From positions 1,612,001-1,676,000 of the forward strand of contig NW_024468251.1 of the NCBI RefSeq assembly GCF_002104995.1: 64,000 nt of DNA. Direction: 5' to 3'. Positions 30,191 to 41,987 of this stretch are shown piece by piece. The translations under genes were made by a program, and so were the position numbers. The notes under the pieces are model-generated. The model was not told the origin of the DNA and made no database searches. It saw nothing but the letters and a program-made list of their open reading frames with translations. Origin of the DNA: Linderina pennispora. Its lineage: Eukaryota > Kickxellomycota > Kickxellomycetes > Kickxellales > Kickxellaceae. Numbering within the stretch: the first letter of the stretch is position 1; each line of letters starts with the position of its first letter.

Positions 30191-32830
30191 ATGACGACAG
30201 TATATCCGCCGGCATTGTCGCACTTTGCTGTATTCTGTCCCGCGCTGGGCGCAACCGAGGACTCCACACATGAGCAGCTCCTGTTTTATGCCGCCGCTAC
30301 GCTCCCTGCATTCTACCCATACTCGGCCAACGACTACTACTCGCGGACCGCACACCTTCGGCGACGGTCATCGGGAAGCGGCACTGTGAAATCGCACAGC
30401 CCAGGGCGTGCACATGCCAGCACCACTGAGCCCCACGGGAACCGTGAGCGCGTAGTGTCGCTGGATACGAAGCTGCGGGAGATCGGGCTAGCATCAGCAC
30501 TGGTTATGTTTGCAGACACATTTTCGCCCAGCAACCAGTTTCACGTTGTGCATTCGGAAAAGCGGCGGACTGTTATCTTCACGCCTGAAGAAGGGGTCAT
30601 CGTCCACCTGTCGATAGTTTTGCCACGCAAAGTCACTCCGTTTGGCAAGGAGAAGGATGCGTATTCCGTTGAATTCCTCGATAGCGAGCTCGATGACCGT
30701 GCGATTCAACCGTGGCTCGAAGCAGAATACCAGGCGTTCCGATTGCTGTTTGGCCCAGTTGGTAGAGCTCTGCGAGGAGGGAGACAGAAAGTCATTCGCC
30801 AGCTGGACTCGTTCTTTGGGCGAACCGTGTGGGGCTGGGATAGGCGGTGGGACAGAAAACATGGCGATGAGCTGGATCTCCTGCATTCACTGTCTCCGTT
30901 GCCACAGCTTCCAGTCGGCCCAATCAGCCTGGGTGGGTTCGACGAGCTGTGGCAAGATATGTCGTCAATCGGCGACGAGGACGCAGTTGTTAATGACGTG
31001 GTCGTGCTTTGGCACGGGAACGAGGTGGTATGGAGCAGCTTCAAATCACACAAGGTGCTTCGTGCGATAGTTGCCTGGTCCCGTGTCGTTTATGTGCCTG
31101 CATTTGCACACGCAACCGAAGCAAAATACAAGAGCCATGCAGCACCGCCCCACCGAGCTCTCGGTGTTGCTAAGCCTAGCACAGCGCGCCAGAGCTCTTG
31201 GGGCAGTAGCTGGTTGTTTGGATGGGGCAAGCAACAGCAGCAGCAGCAGCCACAGCCACAGCCCCCATCGCAACAGCAGCAGCAGCAGCAGTCGGCGCTC
31301 AGACAAGAAAGCACCGGGACGGAAAGCAGAGGCAGTACAGGCAGCGAGTCAGAGATAGAGGTCGGCAATGGCGGATTCTCGCAGGTGCTGTCGCGCGCTG
31401 TCGACATGTTAGTAGAGCCACGGCCGCCAACGCCGCCAGAAGTGGACCCTGTGTTTCTGTCTGGCGAGCCTGTGCCCGAGCAATTCCACGTGCCTAATGA
31501 CGGCCTGGACTCTGATGCCGAGTCTATTCACTCTATCAGGTCGATGGCGTCTGTGCGCACCACCGCCACTGTTGCGCTGTCTCGCCAGTCAGTGTCGGCG
31601 ACGATCGGCAGGGCCAGGGCCAACACACACATGAACTTTGGGGTGCCTTTGCGTGCCAGGAGCCACTCACGTGCAGCCTCGATTCTGTCCAACTCGAGTG
31701 TAGTCACCACCGATACAATGCAGCTGCGTGACGACACACGCGTATCATCGAGAAGCAGCTGGTGGAATTGGGGGTCTAGCGAATCACCGAGGCTGCCATC
31801 GATCCACAGCAACGGTGTGTCTGAGTCTGAGCCCTCGGGAACCGACCCTGCGTCGACGTTCTTGTTCACTGGCACGTCGGCGTTTCCCGGACTACCGCAG
31901 GTAGGAAAGGAGCCTGAAAACAATGAGCGCCCCGAGCACATTCTTGCAGATGACCTAGATGCTGAGGGTGCGAGCAAGGGGGAGACTATCAGCAGGCTTG
32001 AAGAGGCGATGGAAGAGGGCATTCCCGAGGTATATGAGCACGGAATAGATGTCGACGTGAGCCGTGGTGTAGTACTGGCCCCCCGTGCCATTCCCGGCAT
32101 GCAATACGACACACGGCTCGTCAAGCTAATGTACCAGGCTACCGAGGGCGCCGCAACTTCTCCTGTGCCAGCTGAAATGCCCCTATGTGTGGGGGACGCT
32201 GTGGCTCGGCATTTTGTGTACCGCTTTGGCGATCTCCTGTTTGTTGTTTTTGGACGCCCTGCCGAATCCAACGAAGAAGAGGAAGCTGTTGGGCGAGCTG
32301 GCCGGAGACGCGGCCGTCGCAACGGCGGCATGCGCCGCGAGACATTCGATTCTGTCAAATTCAGCTCTCACGACTGCCAGCAGATCGAAAATGCCATCCT
32401 GCGCTACGCAGAGAGCCTCCAGTCAGCCACACAACGCGACCATTCCGACATATCCGCGAAGCGCCGCACGGCCATCCAGCAGGCCAAAGTCCGCAGGATC
32501 CCCCCTTATATCCATATGGACAAGACAGACCAGCTGGCGCGCACGAACTGGAGGCACGACGGTCCTCTGCCAATGAACCAAAGTTTTGCCGGCTACGTTT
32601 CTGACGATGTGCGCAGCAGCGGCAATGGGCTGGCATCGAATGTCAGGCGGGCAATTTCGGTCGTGCAGGGTGAGCAGCGTGGTGGGGCGGTGGTGTGTGC
32701 CCGCATGCAGGACAAGGGGTGGGTTGCAGGTATGGATCGGTGCCAATTCGAATGTGTGTGTGTCGTTGACCAGCCCAAGGCGACACTGGCGGATGCCCAA
32801 ACATTTCTGAGTAAAGTTGCCAGTTTATGA
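30191..32830 (+). CDS. CCZ1: vacuolar fusion protein CCZ1 homologue
   Basis: 879 aa, intact. Ccz1 pairs with Mon1 as the exchange factor for Rab7/Ypt7 on late endosomes and vacuoles. The first longin-like segment (FAVFCPALGATEDSTHEQLLFYA, split here by its natural order) and KLREIGLASALVMFADTFSPSNQFHVVHSEK in its expected place identify the CCZ1/INTU/HPS4 superfamily. The middle is low-complexity with two Gln runs encoded at 31229-31290 and Ser-rich stretches. The C-terminal part resumes ordered sequence (RHFVYRFGDLLFVVFG). An upstream in-frame ATG at 30146 was rejected because the conserved region starts right after 30191. The shared promoter with the SH3-EH gene is about 300 bp. Confidence 0.85.
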   Translation: MTTVYPPALSHFAVFCPALGATEDSTHEQLLFYAAATLPAFYPYSANDYYSRTAHLRRRSSGSGTVKSHSPGRAHASTTEPHGNRERVVSLDTKLREIGLASALVMFADTFSPSNQFHVVHSEKRRTVIFTPEEGVIVHLSIVLPRKVTPFGKEKDAYSVEFLDSELDDRAIQPWLEAEYQAFRLLFGPVGRALRGGRQKVIRQLDSFFGRTVWGWDRRWDRKHGDELDLLHSLSPLPQLPVGPISLGGFDELWQDMSSIGDEDAVVNDVVVLWHGNEVVWSSFKSHKVLRAIVAWSRVVYVPAFAHATEAKYKSHAAPPHRALGVAKPSTARQSSWGSSWLFGWGKQQQQQQPQPQPPSQQQQQQQSALRQESTGTESRGSTGSESEIEVGNGGFSQVLSRAVDMLVEPRPPTPPEVDPVFLSGEPVPEQFHVPNDGLDSDAESIHSIRSMASVRTTATVALSRQSVSATIGRARANTHMNFGVPLRARSHSRAASILSNSSVVTTDTMQLRDDTRVSSRSSWWNWGSSESPRLPSIHSNGVSESEPSGTDPASTFLFTGTSAFPGLPQVGKEPENNERPEHILADDLDAEGASKGETISRLEEAMEEGIPEVYEHGIDVDVSRGVVLAPRAIPGMQYDTRLVKLMYQATEGAATSPVPAEMPLCVGDAVARHFVYRFGDLLFVVFGRPAESNEEEEAVGRAGRRRGRRNGGMRRETFDSVKFSSHDCQQIENAILRYAESLQSATQRDHSDISAKRRTAIQQAKVRRIPPYIHMDKTDQLARTNWRHDGPLPMNQSFAGYVSDDVRSSGNGLASNVRRAISVVQGEQRGGAVVCARMQDKGWVAGMDRCQFECVCVVDQPKATLADAQTFLSKVASL

Positions 32831-32947
32831 GTGACCGTTTCTTACTGTATATTATAACTGGAATGTCTATGAGGCGGGAAAACCTGACTTTTTGGTTGTG
32901 GTGACAGGCATCTTTTGAACAGGCTGTTTGCAGAGTCTGCCGACGAA

Positions 32948-33049
32948 TCAGTTTGCCATCTCTTCCGCGTCAATTGGCCCCAGTGGCCGTGGTGGATATG
33001 GGTAGTCGTGTCCGCCAACGTCTTGCCGATAGCTGAGCTGCCTTTTCAT
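32948..33049 (-). CDS. DYPxPxRP-motif microprotein (33 aa)
   Basis: A 33-codon ORF on the minus strand containing GGHDYPYPPRPLGPIDAEEM. It shares DYPxP[PR]RP with the ORFs at 8213-8299 and 19639-19743. The N-terminus (MKRQLSYRQDV) is basic and unlike the others. It is tail-to-tail with Ccz1 (118 bp between stops). The leader upstream on the minus strand is long and pyrimidine-rich. The nearest TATA-like sequence is TTAAAGGG around 33219-33226, about 170 bp away, so promoter support is weaker than for the other two. No signal peptide or membrane segment. Confidence 0.55.
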   Translation of the reverse strand: MKRQLSYRQDVGGHDYPYPPRPLGPIDAEEMAN

Positions 33050-34255
33050 TGTACCAATAGGTGGAGGCGAGGATACTGATGACAGAAAGCAGGAGGAGAG
33101 AGGCACGATTTGTGATTTCTTGGAAACGTAGTACAGGAAATGAAAAATTAGAGAAAGCGAAAAAGATGCGCGTGTAGTGACAGGAGCAGGCGCCAGTACA
33201 CACGTTTTGTGTGCCCTTTAACCCACCAGGTTACATCTTTTTTGCCAGCGTCATCTGGTCTCTGTTTGGTTCCTAGTTTTTGTGTTTCAGGTTCGCTGAA
33301 GGAAAGGCTTAGGAGAAGGCGTGCACTTGCTTATTGACTGCTGCTAAATTTTCTCCTCGCCATTGTTCTTCTCCGCATTCGACCATGCTGCAACCCCCTG
33401 AGTACATGCCCAATGGCCAGGGACAATTGGCAGGTGATGTGCAAAATGAAAGACACGCCCTTGTTCCGCTGCACACGTCCATTTCTTTTTGGCAGAAGAA
33501 AAACATGTCGGGTGGGCGAGGTTCGGTGAGGCCATTCCTATTCGCTCTACGGCGGATCTGTGCAGTGCTTTTTGTTGATGCAATCTGCTGCATATTTACC
33601 TTGGGAAGATGTGCAAAAAAGGGCTTCTTGTCACAAGGTTCTTGTGCAGCAGGTAGCACAAAGCAAGGCACTTCTTGAATAGAGCGCATGTAAAGCTCGG
33701 AAACGACTAAAATTGCAGCACACTAGAGGGTGGCGTTCTCGGGCTACACTTTTCTGCGACTAATCGACCCCACATGCCAGCAGAAAATGTGCTTCCAGCA
33801 GAGGTATCCATGCTCCAACCGTTTTCGGTGCTATAAAAGCACCGCACATAGTAGGAGCGGGTGGAGCCATTGTCTATGTAAACAGGTTTTGATTGGGCAA
33901 GAGACTGTCGAGTACGGCAGCAGTATGTAATCACTGCTCCCACCATGGCATGCGCTACATGTGCTGCTGCATTGGCATGCCACATAAATCACCCCGATGC
34001 CGCGATCTTAATCGGCTGATAGCCCAGTGAATTATTATTTTCGCATCGACTGGGCTGCCAGTGCAGGATCAAAATATCTAAAAATAGATATACTGATTTC
34101 AGACATCCTGTATCTGGTCTTTCTGCGAACACAGGTGGTGTAGTGTTCTTGGATAATGTCCTAGCCCTTGACATAAAGCCTTCAGCTCTCGCTCTTTTCC
34201 AAAGCCAAATATAGTTAATTTCTTGTACTTGTCCTTTTGAGTATAGCTGTTCTAC
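33050..34255. other. intergenic, no supported gene
   Basis: 1.2 kb. A TATAAAAG at 33832-33839 precedes a 24-codon ORF at 33945 with context CCACCATGG, but the leader contains earlier ATGs and is not pyrimidine-rich, so I do not call it. Other ORFs lack content. Confidence 0.4.
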
Positions 34256-34831
34256 ATGTTGTTTACCATGCGCCTATTTCTTACAGCTATAATCGCCTGT
34301 TGCGCGATTTCTGTGCTAGCGGCACCACTGAGTACGCAGCACAAAACACTCAAACCATCCAAAGATACATTCTACACTGCCAGCAACTCCTTTGAATCAA
34401 AACCCCAAGGCTCGTCCCCGTACCTAATAGCCTACGATAATGCAGGAGTCCGCTCGTTCACGCTCATAGCGTTTGACTTGCCCCAAGAAGTAATTGGTAA
34501 CTCTAGCCGCGTTGCAAAATGCACTATGACGCTGGGAAAGTTTGCCTTCCCGCCTACCGGTTCTGTAAATATCTTTCTGACTGCCACATCTGCGGGCTGG
34601 GACGAGAAAACAGTAAGCGGCTTGAATGCACCAGCGGTAATGGGCGAGACAGTGCAGATAGTTGTCACTGATACTTTGGTCCCAATCACGTTTGATTCAA
34701 CGTATCTGTGCAGTGTTGCGGCTAGTAGTGGTGGTGGTAGTATGTCAGTGAGACTCGATAGTCCACAGGCGCTGTACTCGACCGCATCGCGTGAAAATGG
34801 CGGCCAAGCATCGCTGCTAATCGAATATTAG
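34256..34831 (+). CDS. secreted DNRLRE/CBM96-like domain protein
   Basis: 191 aa. The N-terminal signal peptide (MRLFLTAIIACCAISVLA, cleavage likely before APLST) is followed by a single beta-rich domain. The pattern FTLIAFDLP, then TSAGWDEKTVSGLNAP, then LYSTASRENGGQASLLIEY at the end matches the DNRLRE/CBM96 fold (phrases W-E-x-T-V..NAP and a closing fS.E....P.L.I.Y), a cell-surface or carbohydrate-binding beta-sandwich. Cysteines at 92 and 153 in the ORF numbering could pair. Translation may start at either of two in-frame ATGs (34256, 34268); the second gives the cleaner signal peptide. The binding target is unknown. Confidence 0.7.
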   Translation: MLFTMRLFLTAIIACCAISVLAAPLSTQHKTLKPSKDTFYTASNSFESKPQGSSPYLIAYDNAGVRSFTLIAFDLPQEVIGNSSRVAKCTMTLGKFAFPPTGSVNIFLTATSAGWDEKTVSGLNAPAVMGETVQIVVTDTLVPITFDSTYLCSVAASSGGGSMSVRLDSPQALYSTASRENGGQASLLIEY

Positions 34832-37800
34832 TATATAGCATGGATATATAGTCATATTTGCTGTGAAGAAAGTCCAGGTCCTTGTCCAGAGCATACACCA
34901 AGGCACACACTGGCGCCGCGTTCTCGTCAGATTAATCCATGCTTGGCCAAAAAGGTCCTAATGCAAAGCAAGATGGCGGATTAATAAATTTATTACCAAC
35001 TGACAAGTTGATAATCCCATCTCTGCTTGTTCCAGAGCGGACCTCCGCGAATCTGTGTGAACCATGTGGAAAGCTGCAGGTCTCGGATGATGTACCAGTC
35101 ACTGCATTCTGGGACATGCCTTCCTGGCTGTGACCAGATCAACAGCATACAGTGACATGTATTTTTCAGCTTGGGTCAATAGCCGGGACAGAAAAAATCA
35201 GCATGCCATGATGGGTACGCTGGGCAGGTTCATTTTTGTTTGGCAGGTGTTGCCACAGTCATGAGACATGGCATGGAGGGCGCATGCTGTGCAGGATACA
35301 ATCTAGAGAAAAGTGGCTCGGATCCTGCTCATTTAGCCCGATGCCTCACCAGTTGCCACACTGCAAGAAATCTTGTAGCACATAGGTGAGTTGTAGTTTG
35401 GAGAAAATGTGGGCTCTCGGAGGGGCGGTCGATTCCTGCCGGTTGTCTACATTTTTCACTATTCCCAGGCAACACGTTGGATTGGCCTGTTACTCACCAT
35501 CTATGAGCCATCTATACAGGGGCATGCGACCTATTCGCATCTCTGTACCATCAAGGATCTACGTTGTAGCCACACCAACCAGAAACCAGCCAGCCTCGGG
35601 GATATAATATGGAGCGGGTGCATTCTCTTGTGCGTTCTCCCGTGCCACAAACAAGCATATTGATGCAAGACAGCAGAGAGCAGCAGAGAACGACAGGAGC
35701 CACAGGCCACTACACCAACCCTTGGCACCGTGCTTTGTTCACGGGTTATTGCAGATGATCACAGGAGGGGAATCTGAGAAGGCACATGCTGCATTTTCCA
35801 TATGTGCATATAGTTTCTTGTGGTGAGTGTATAGGCTGAGTGTGTTGACCAAGAATTGTCTTGTCTCGGTCGATTTTCACTGTAGCTAGAAACAGCCCGA
35901 CCAGCGACTGGGGTTGGGAATAGCGAGGTAGGCCGATACCGGCCACGATTAAATCGTTGGCAGGTGCTTTTTCTGAGCCTGCCTTACTACTGGCTCAGAA
36001 AAAAATTCAGATCGCTGGGTGCTGCTCCCACTTGCAAACTCGGCGCAGACCTGTATTTTGTATGTGGCCCAGGTGGCTGCATTGCGGAACAGCGAGAGTC
36101 TCATGCTGCACCCTTTCATGCTGCGCTCCCTGTGGCTACTGTACAATTTCCAGTGTGAACTTCACTTGCAGTGGCATGACCACAGCCCGCCCGCATATAC
36201 GCGTAGATGGACGAGAACACGCTGCTAGCGGGATTCGTTCGTGTTTTGCTGTCAACAGTCGCTGAATGATAGAATAGCAAAGAACGGACAGCCTCTCTTT
36301 CAAAAACTGAGGGAGATCGTCGCGTGAGGACTGCGGCGTATTCGGGCTTTTGGACTGCAGCATCTGCGGCGAACGAGTGAAGGGGTAGCTGTTTTATTGC
36401 ACGCCAATCTTATCCGATGTCGCTTCACACACCGCCGCTCGCCTGCCGACTAGCATGTAAATCGCCAGCTAGCTCTAGAGACCAAATCTACTGGCTGTGG
36501 TGTCCAATTGGCCACAAAAATGCGCCTGGCCAAACCTGCGCGATGGCTGGTCTGCAGCCTGCTTGGTGAAATCAATGGTGCAGAGAGGACTATATGCGGG
36601 GGTGCCACCTCTCGGACTATGTCAAAGCCCGCTGCCTCTCTAGCCACCGCCATGCGGCTGCAAGGTGATTCGCCCCTACTCCGGGCCATATGCAAGATTC
36701 AGTCATGTGCTGGTTGCCTCCATTTGTTGCTGTTATAGTGTGCTGCGTCCCCGTGATGGCACTCCTGATCTGTGTGGGGATGTGGGGGATGTAAAACAGA
36801 ATAACATTGAATCCACAGGGCAGATTCGCAGTTCACATTTGGCTCGCTACCAATTCCCAACCCAGAGGCACCAGTCAGAGTTCACAGCAGCGAACTCCCC
36901 AAAAGGGGCAGCATAGATACATACCCAATGTACATGTGAATCTGTGGCAGCTGAGCCTGCAGAAGCGAATTCGAAAGTAGACACATTCATTTGCACCATC
37001 TTGTCGATCTCACCTTCTGTAAACAAAAACGCAATAAATGGTAATTGATCCTAGCGCAGACTTTTTACACCGACCACTTTGCGCTTTTGGCGGGCAGGAA
37101 ATCGCTCTGCCATCACTCGATAAGGCGGGCGTCAACACAGACCAGCCTCCCACAGTTCCCTCTTAGGGGAAAGCATCACCCATTTGGCCGGGCGAATTGT
37201 TGGGTGGATGACAGGCAGCCTGTAGGCCGACCTTTGCTCTCTCCAATCGGGCAGGCGCAATGCACGGCCTGTGCAGTAAGGCGGCAAGCGACTTCAACGT
37301 TGTATCTTCTTAGTCGTATGCTCGTTCGCTACATTGGTTGAAGCGCATGGTGCAGACTGAGAAGAGAAAGCTGACGGGACTATCCCCTAACGACCTCGCT
37401 GTGCACGGATCCTGCTCCAATTGGATCAATTCCTCCGTCCAAAATTGGAAACCCCGCGCAGGAGGACAGCTACGACACGCATTGCATTGACCGCCCAATG
37501 CCTGGTAGAGCCAGAAGCACTGTCGTTTTCTGGGTGTTCTTTGCTGCCCGATCGTTGCGATAGGGGTACAGGGAGAGCGTTTTTGGAAACCACACACAGG
37601 CATCTGGTGGGGGGGGGAGATGCGCTTGCAGCGGAGTATTGAGAATAATATACCGTGCATGGATGTGGCTCCTTTCTGGGTGTGTTCTCTGCAAGGTGCA
37701 GAAAGAGTGGGTGTTCGCAAATCGCTCACGTCGTTCTCTGGGCGCCTTGGGCTCTGTTGGCCAAGCGAGATCCCTGTCTGCTTACTCAGCTGGGTTCAAC

Positions 37801-38804
37801 CCCCCCACTCGGAGCCGTCGATTCTATCACCCAAAAGGCTGGTGAAGCCATTTTTTGTATGCACGGGCGGGTGTCCAGCAAGCATGTAGCACTTCACTTG
37901 GATTGAGTGGCATCTGCAAAGTGAGAAAAAAAAATCCAGTTTACGATTGTCCACGATTGCAAAACATGCTGCGCGTAAGTGCCACTTGCTAATCCTTAGA
38001 TGATGCTCACGCGCTGACAGCCGAGGGCAGTGTGACAGTGACCTGTCACAGCAGGCAGCTGCTCCATTTGCCGCCCTAGGTTCCTGAGTCATTCATAATA
38101 TACTCCCTATTTACGCAGACAATGGGTTACTATTATTGCACCGATCTTGGCACTGTGGGGCAAACCGGCGGGGGCATTCAGATTGCTCGGGCCGACGAGT
38201 ATTTGGCCGTGCTAGAAAAATCTACTCCAGGTAAGACAGCGCGTGTGAGTCTGGGAAAATCGGATTCCAGTGACAGCTGGCATCCAGCTAGTTTCAGCGT
38301 TTCCGGAGCTGATGCATAAAGATCGCCCGTCCAGTGTGTTTTGAGCAAATACAGGTGGCCACCACACTAGCTCAGGATTTACATGCCATAGCGCGTCGCA
38401 GATGGAATGCCTGGGGTCTGGAGGGGTGCTTCCTGGTCCCCCCCTTTCCTCGCGCTGCTGGCAGTGCTGAAATGCGCCTTTTGGCCAGATTGTGTGCTGA
38501 AAATAGCCTGCAAAAACGAGGGACATTGCTCGGGGCCACTCCGAGAAATCGTTCCATGACACCTGCTCTCTTCCCCATTTCGGGGAGTCTGAGGGTGGAC
38601 ATGGGTGCCATTTTTCTGCGCGTGCGAATGGCAGCCGCTCCAATAAGCCGTCTCTGGGACTCCCTCTCCTTGCTGCCAGGAAGAGAGCACAGATGTATTG
38701 TCTGCTGAGGCCTTCTGCAGAGCGCCTCGCTTGTCCGCACTGCAACTCTCCAGCATCGGCGGAGCCCGCATTTGGGAGGCGTAGCCAAGGCGGGATTGAT
38801 GATG
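34832..38804. other. gene desert upstream of hexose transporter 1
   Basis: About 4 kb with no convincing gene. Overlapping ORFs of 60-230 codons occur on both strands (notably three frames open on the minus strand at 38212-38904). Their composition is random-looking and no family motif is visible. A 65-codon ORF at 38122-38319 is possible but unsupported. The last part forms the transporter promoter. Confidence 0.5.
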
Positions 38805-38812
38805 TATATAAA
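38805..38812 (+). promoter_or_regulatory. TATA box TATATAAA
   Basis: TATATAAA about 204 bp before the hexose transporter 1 ATG at 39016. The leader after it is C/T-rich. The paralogue has TATATAAG at about the same distance (218 bp), supporting both. Confidence 0.65.
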
Positions 38813-39015
38813 CAGTGCCAGTCCTCTGCCTTCCACAAAAACATTCTTGTCTCGAATAATCCAAGAACCCGCGGCGTCTTCCATCGACACTTTAATCCTC
38901 TCACCCTATTCTATTCTGTTGTAATTTGTTAAAAGCATCTCAGAGCCGACTCTACCCACCGTCGCCTATTCCTGATCTTCGTTCGTCTCCCTCCCTAACC
39001 TAATATTCTGCAACC

Positions 39016-40508
39016 ATGGGACACGCACAAACATACTTTGTGGGAGGTGTCTCCGCCCTCGGCGGTCTCCTCTTCGGTTATGACACCGGTGTAATGTCTT
39101 CCATTTTGGAGATGAAGCAGTGGAAGAACTATTTCCATCATCCCGGTTCGACTGGTGTCGGTGTCATTACCTCGATGCTTACCTGCTGGCTGCTTTGTCG
39201 GCTCGCTGTGTGCCGGTTACCTCGCCGACAAGTTCTCGCGTAAGCGCTCCATCATGGGTGCTTGCATTATCTTCATCATCGGCGTTATCATCCAAACTGC
39301 TTCCATTAACCGCGGCATGCTGATTACTGGTCGTTTCATTGCTGGTCTCGGTGTTGGTACTCTGTCCATGGTCGTCCCTGTCTATCAGTCCGAAGTCGCT
39401 CCTCCCACTATTCGTGGTCGTCTCGTTTCGTTCCAGCAGTGGGCTATTACCTGGGGAATTCTGATCGCTTTCTGGATTGATTACGGCTGCCACTTCATCA
39501 AGAGCAACGCCTCGTGGCGTGTACCTATTGCCATCCAGATGGTGCCTGCTGTCATTCTATTCATTGGTATGATCTTCATTCCTTACTCACCCCGCTGGCT
39601 TGTGGATAACGACCGCTTCGATGAGGCTCGCAAGTGCCTTGCTCGCCTGCGTGCTGGTGGTGACGAGAATGATCCTGCTGTCATCGAGGAGTTCGAGGAT
39701 ATCAAGGAGGCTGTTCCGCCTTGAGCGCGAGACTGTTGTCCGCAGCTACACCGAGCTGGCCAAGTACCCTATTCGCCGCCGTGTCGTCCTTGGTGTTGTC
39801 ATCCAGGCTCTCCAGCAGCTCACCGGTATCAACGTCATCATGTACTTTGCACCTTCGATCTTCAAGCAGTCCGGTCTCAGCTCCGACAACGCCTCACTTC
39901 TTGCCCAAGGTATCAACGGTGTCATCAATATGCTGGCCACCATTCCCTGCCATTCTGTGGGTTGACCGCTGGGGTCGCCGCAAGACTCTGATGATCGGCT
40001 CGTTCATGTGTGGTGCTACCTACTTCATCCAGGCTGTCGCCACCGGCGCCACTCAGAACAAGGAGAAGCTATCCGATGGGAGCGTCGACCTACATCTGCC
40101 TAAGGGTGTCTCGTACCTGGTCATTGTCATGGTGTACCTGTTTGTTATCTCGTTCGCTGCCTCGTGGGGCCCTGTTCGGCTGGATCTATCCGGCTGAGAT
40201 CTTCCCCATGCACATTCGCTCGCGTGCCAGCTCCATTGCGACCGCAGTCAAACTGGCTGTTCAACTTTGTTGTCGGTCTGGTTGCTACCTATCCTGATCA
40301 AGAAGATCACATGGGGTCTTGACCTCATCTTCGCCATTGATCATGTTTGCCGCAATTTTCATCATCTACCTGTTCTTCCCTGGAGACCAAGAACAGGTCT
40401 CTTGAGGAGATGGAGGTCATCTTCACTGGGTCTATATGGGCCCACAAGGATGCTGCTCGTATTGCTCAGTACGATAGCGGCCGTAAGGAGAAGAGCGATG
40501 ACGTCTAA
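39016..40508 (+). CDS. MFS hexose transporter, copy 1 (frame-broken consensus)
   Basis: A 12-TM sugar porter of the major facilitator superfamily that imports hexoses across the plasma membrane. Signatures in order: GGLLFGYDTGVMSS at the N-terminus, GRFIAGLGVGTLSMVVPVY, PYSPRWL, QQLTGINVIMYFAPSIF and PAEIFPMHIRSR. The frame is shifted eight times, each by one extra base, with no deletion. Sites include 39183/39184, 39715/39716, 39947/39948, 40176/40177, 40246/40247, 40286/40287, 40338/40339 and 40381/40382. Dropping one base at each gives 494 aa ending KEKSDDV. Seven of the eight extra bases are synonymous third-position alternatives, so I read this as a live gene with a faulty or merged consensus. 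It is a tandem duplicate of the gene at 42206. Confidence 0.88.
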
Positions 40509-41987
40509 TCATTTCTTGATATTAATTTAGCTTTGTCTTCTCATTCCTTTTGTCAACTATATGATTCCCTTTTGCGCGTTTCACCTTGTTAATACTGGCA
40601 ACTAGTGGCGTGCTGTCTATTTAGAATGTCGATGCAAGCACTAGCCTGGCGTAAACCCATTGCAGGCATGGCTGTGCTACAGTCGATATGCATCGCCACC
40701 TATTCGTAATTCATTTCCCCACCGCTTCGCTGCTCCCTGCACTCCCCAAAACCCCCAATTGGGAGATGGGCAGTGCCGGTTTGGTAATGTGCACGGTTTT
40801 TCCAGCGTAAAGTTTCTGATAATTATGTGGAAGATATGTAACTGCAAGGTCTTCACACTGTTGGGTCGGTCTAGTGCGCCGTGACTAAAGATAATATATA
40901 CAGCGATATTCCAATATGCTAAATATACATAATGTAGGAAACCTGGCTGCTGACAATATTGCTGAAAAGCAGCGACCGGTTCTGAAAGTTGGCCGCTAGA
41001 AACTGCCAAGGTTGAAGTCCGAAGCGTGTCCCGGAAAGCAAATGGCAAAACTATCGGAATCCCTGTGCAAAAGTCCCAACTACAGTCCGCCGTTTTCCCA
41101 GTCACAAGCGACATTCACGGCAGTGAACTCGGGCAGCACGCCGACCGAATCTGTGAATCCCTGGCACTCAAGTAAATAATCGACATCAAGCCAGCAAACT
41201 GGGATGATTAATGCGGGGGGGGGAGGACAACGCAAAATGAATGAGTGTGGACATTGCCGACTCGGGACAGTTTACAGGCGAATTGTGCAATTGCAGATGG
41301 CCGATCTTGGATTGGTGGCGAAACAAGCAGGAAATCGGCGAGAGGCCATTGCTAAGGCCGGCTGGTTTTGCTTGCACACCTCTCTTTCTTGGCTTAGCTG
41401 GCCATCTGCCACGCATGAAGCAGGTGAAAGATGCAGCTGGTTTCTCCTGACAGCAACAGCTGCTCTACAAAAGCGTTTGTTGAGTTGAGCATGCCAGTGA
41501 CAGTGATCTACATGCCTATGATGCACACCAGCTATGAAAATAGAATTCCAGAGATTGAAAGAGTGCCGGAATCGGTGCATGCTGACCAGCTGGCCCGCCC
41601 GTCACCAGCTATTTTTGCCTCTCCAATAGAAAGAATCGCTGGACCAGGGGGCGCCTGGTGAACCTGGCTGGTGCCAGAATGCAGCAGGGGGCTATGGATC
41701 GGTGGTAGCAACCCACCCCACCCGTTGTCGCTTTATGTTGGGTGAAAGGAACTTTCGTGTCAAACTGGATTTTTCTTTTTTTTTTTGTTGAATGTTACGC
41801 TGATGCACACGAGTGGTGTGGCAGAGCAAATCAGCTAGCAGTGGGCGCGGGGGCCAACTGCCGGCAGCTGGTCATAGATCCACCGCAGATGCACAGCCCA
41901 GCATAAACAGCATACCAGAGTAGGACGATAAATGCTATAACGAAGACGCAGTGCCCCAGTTCTTTTTGGGTACTCTTTTGCAGATGC
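40509..41987. other. intergenic between the two hexose transporters
   Basis: No supported gene. A G9 run lies near 41214-41223 and a T-run near 41767-41786. The ORFs present overlap in several frames. Confidence 0.5.

Noticed and set aside
33832-34019. TATAAAAG followed by a 24-codon ORF at 33945 with CCACCATGG context
   Set aside because: The leader contains earlier ATGs and is not pyrimidine-rich, the peptide is Ala/Cys-rich with no shared motif; left as a weak candidate only.
38212-38904. Three overlapping minus-strand ORFs of 161-230 codons
   Set aside because: All three frames open over the same DNA, no domain or composition bias; chance openness in a stop-poor stretch.
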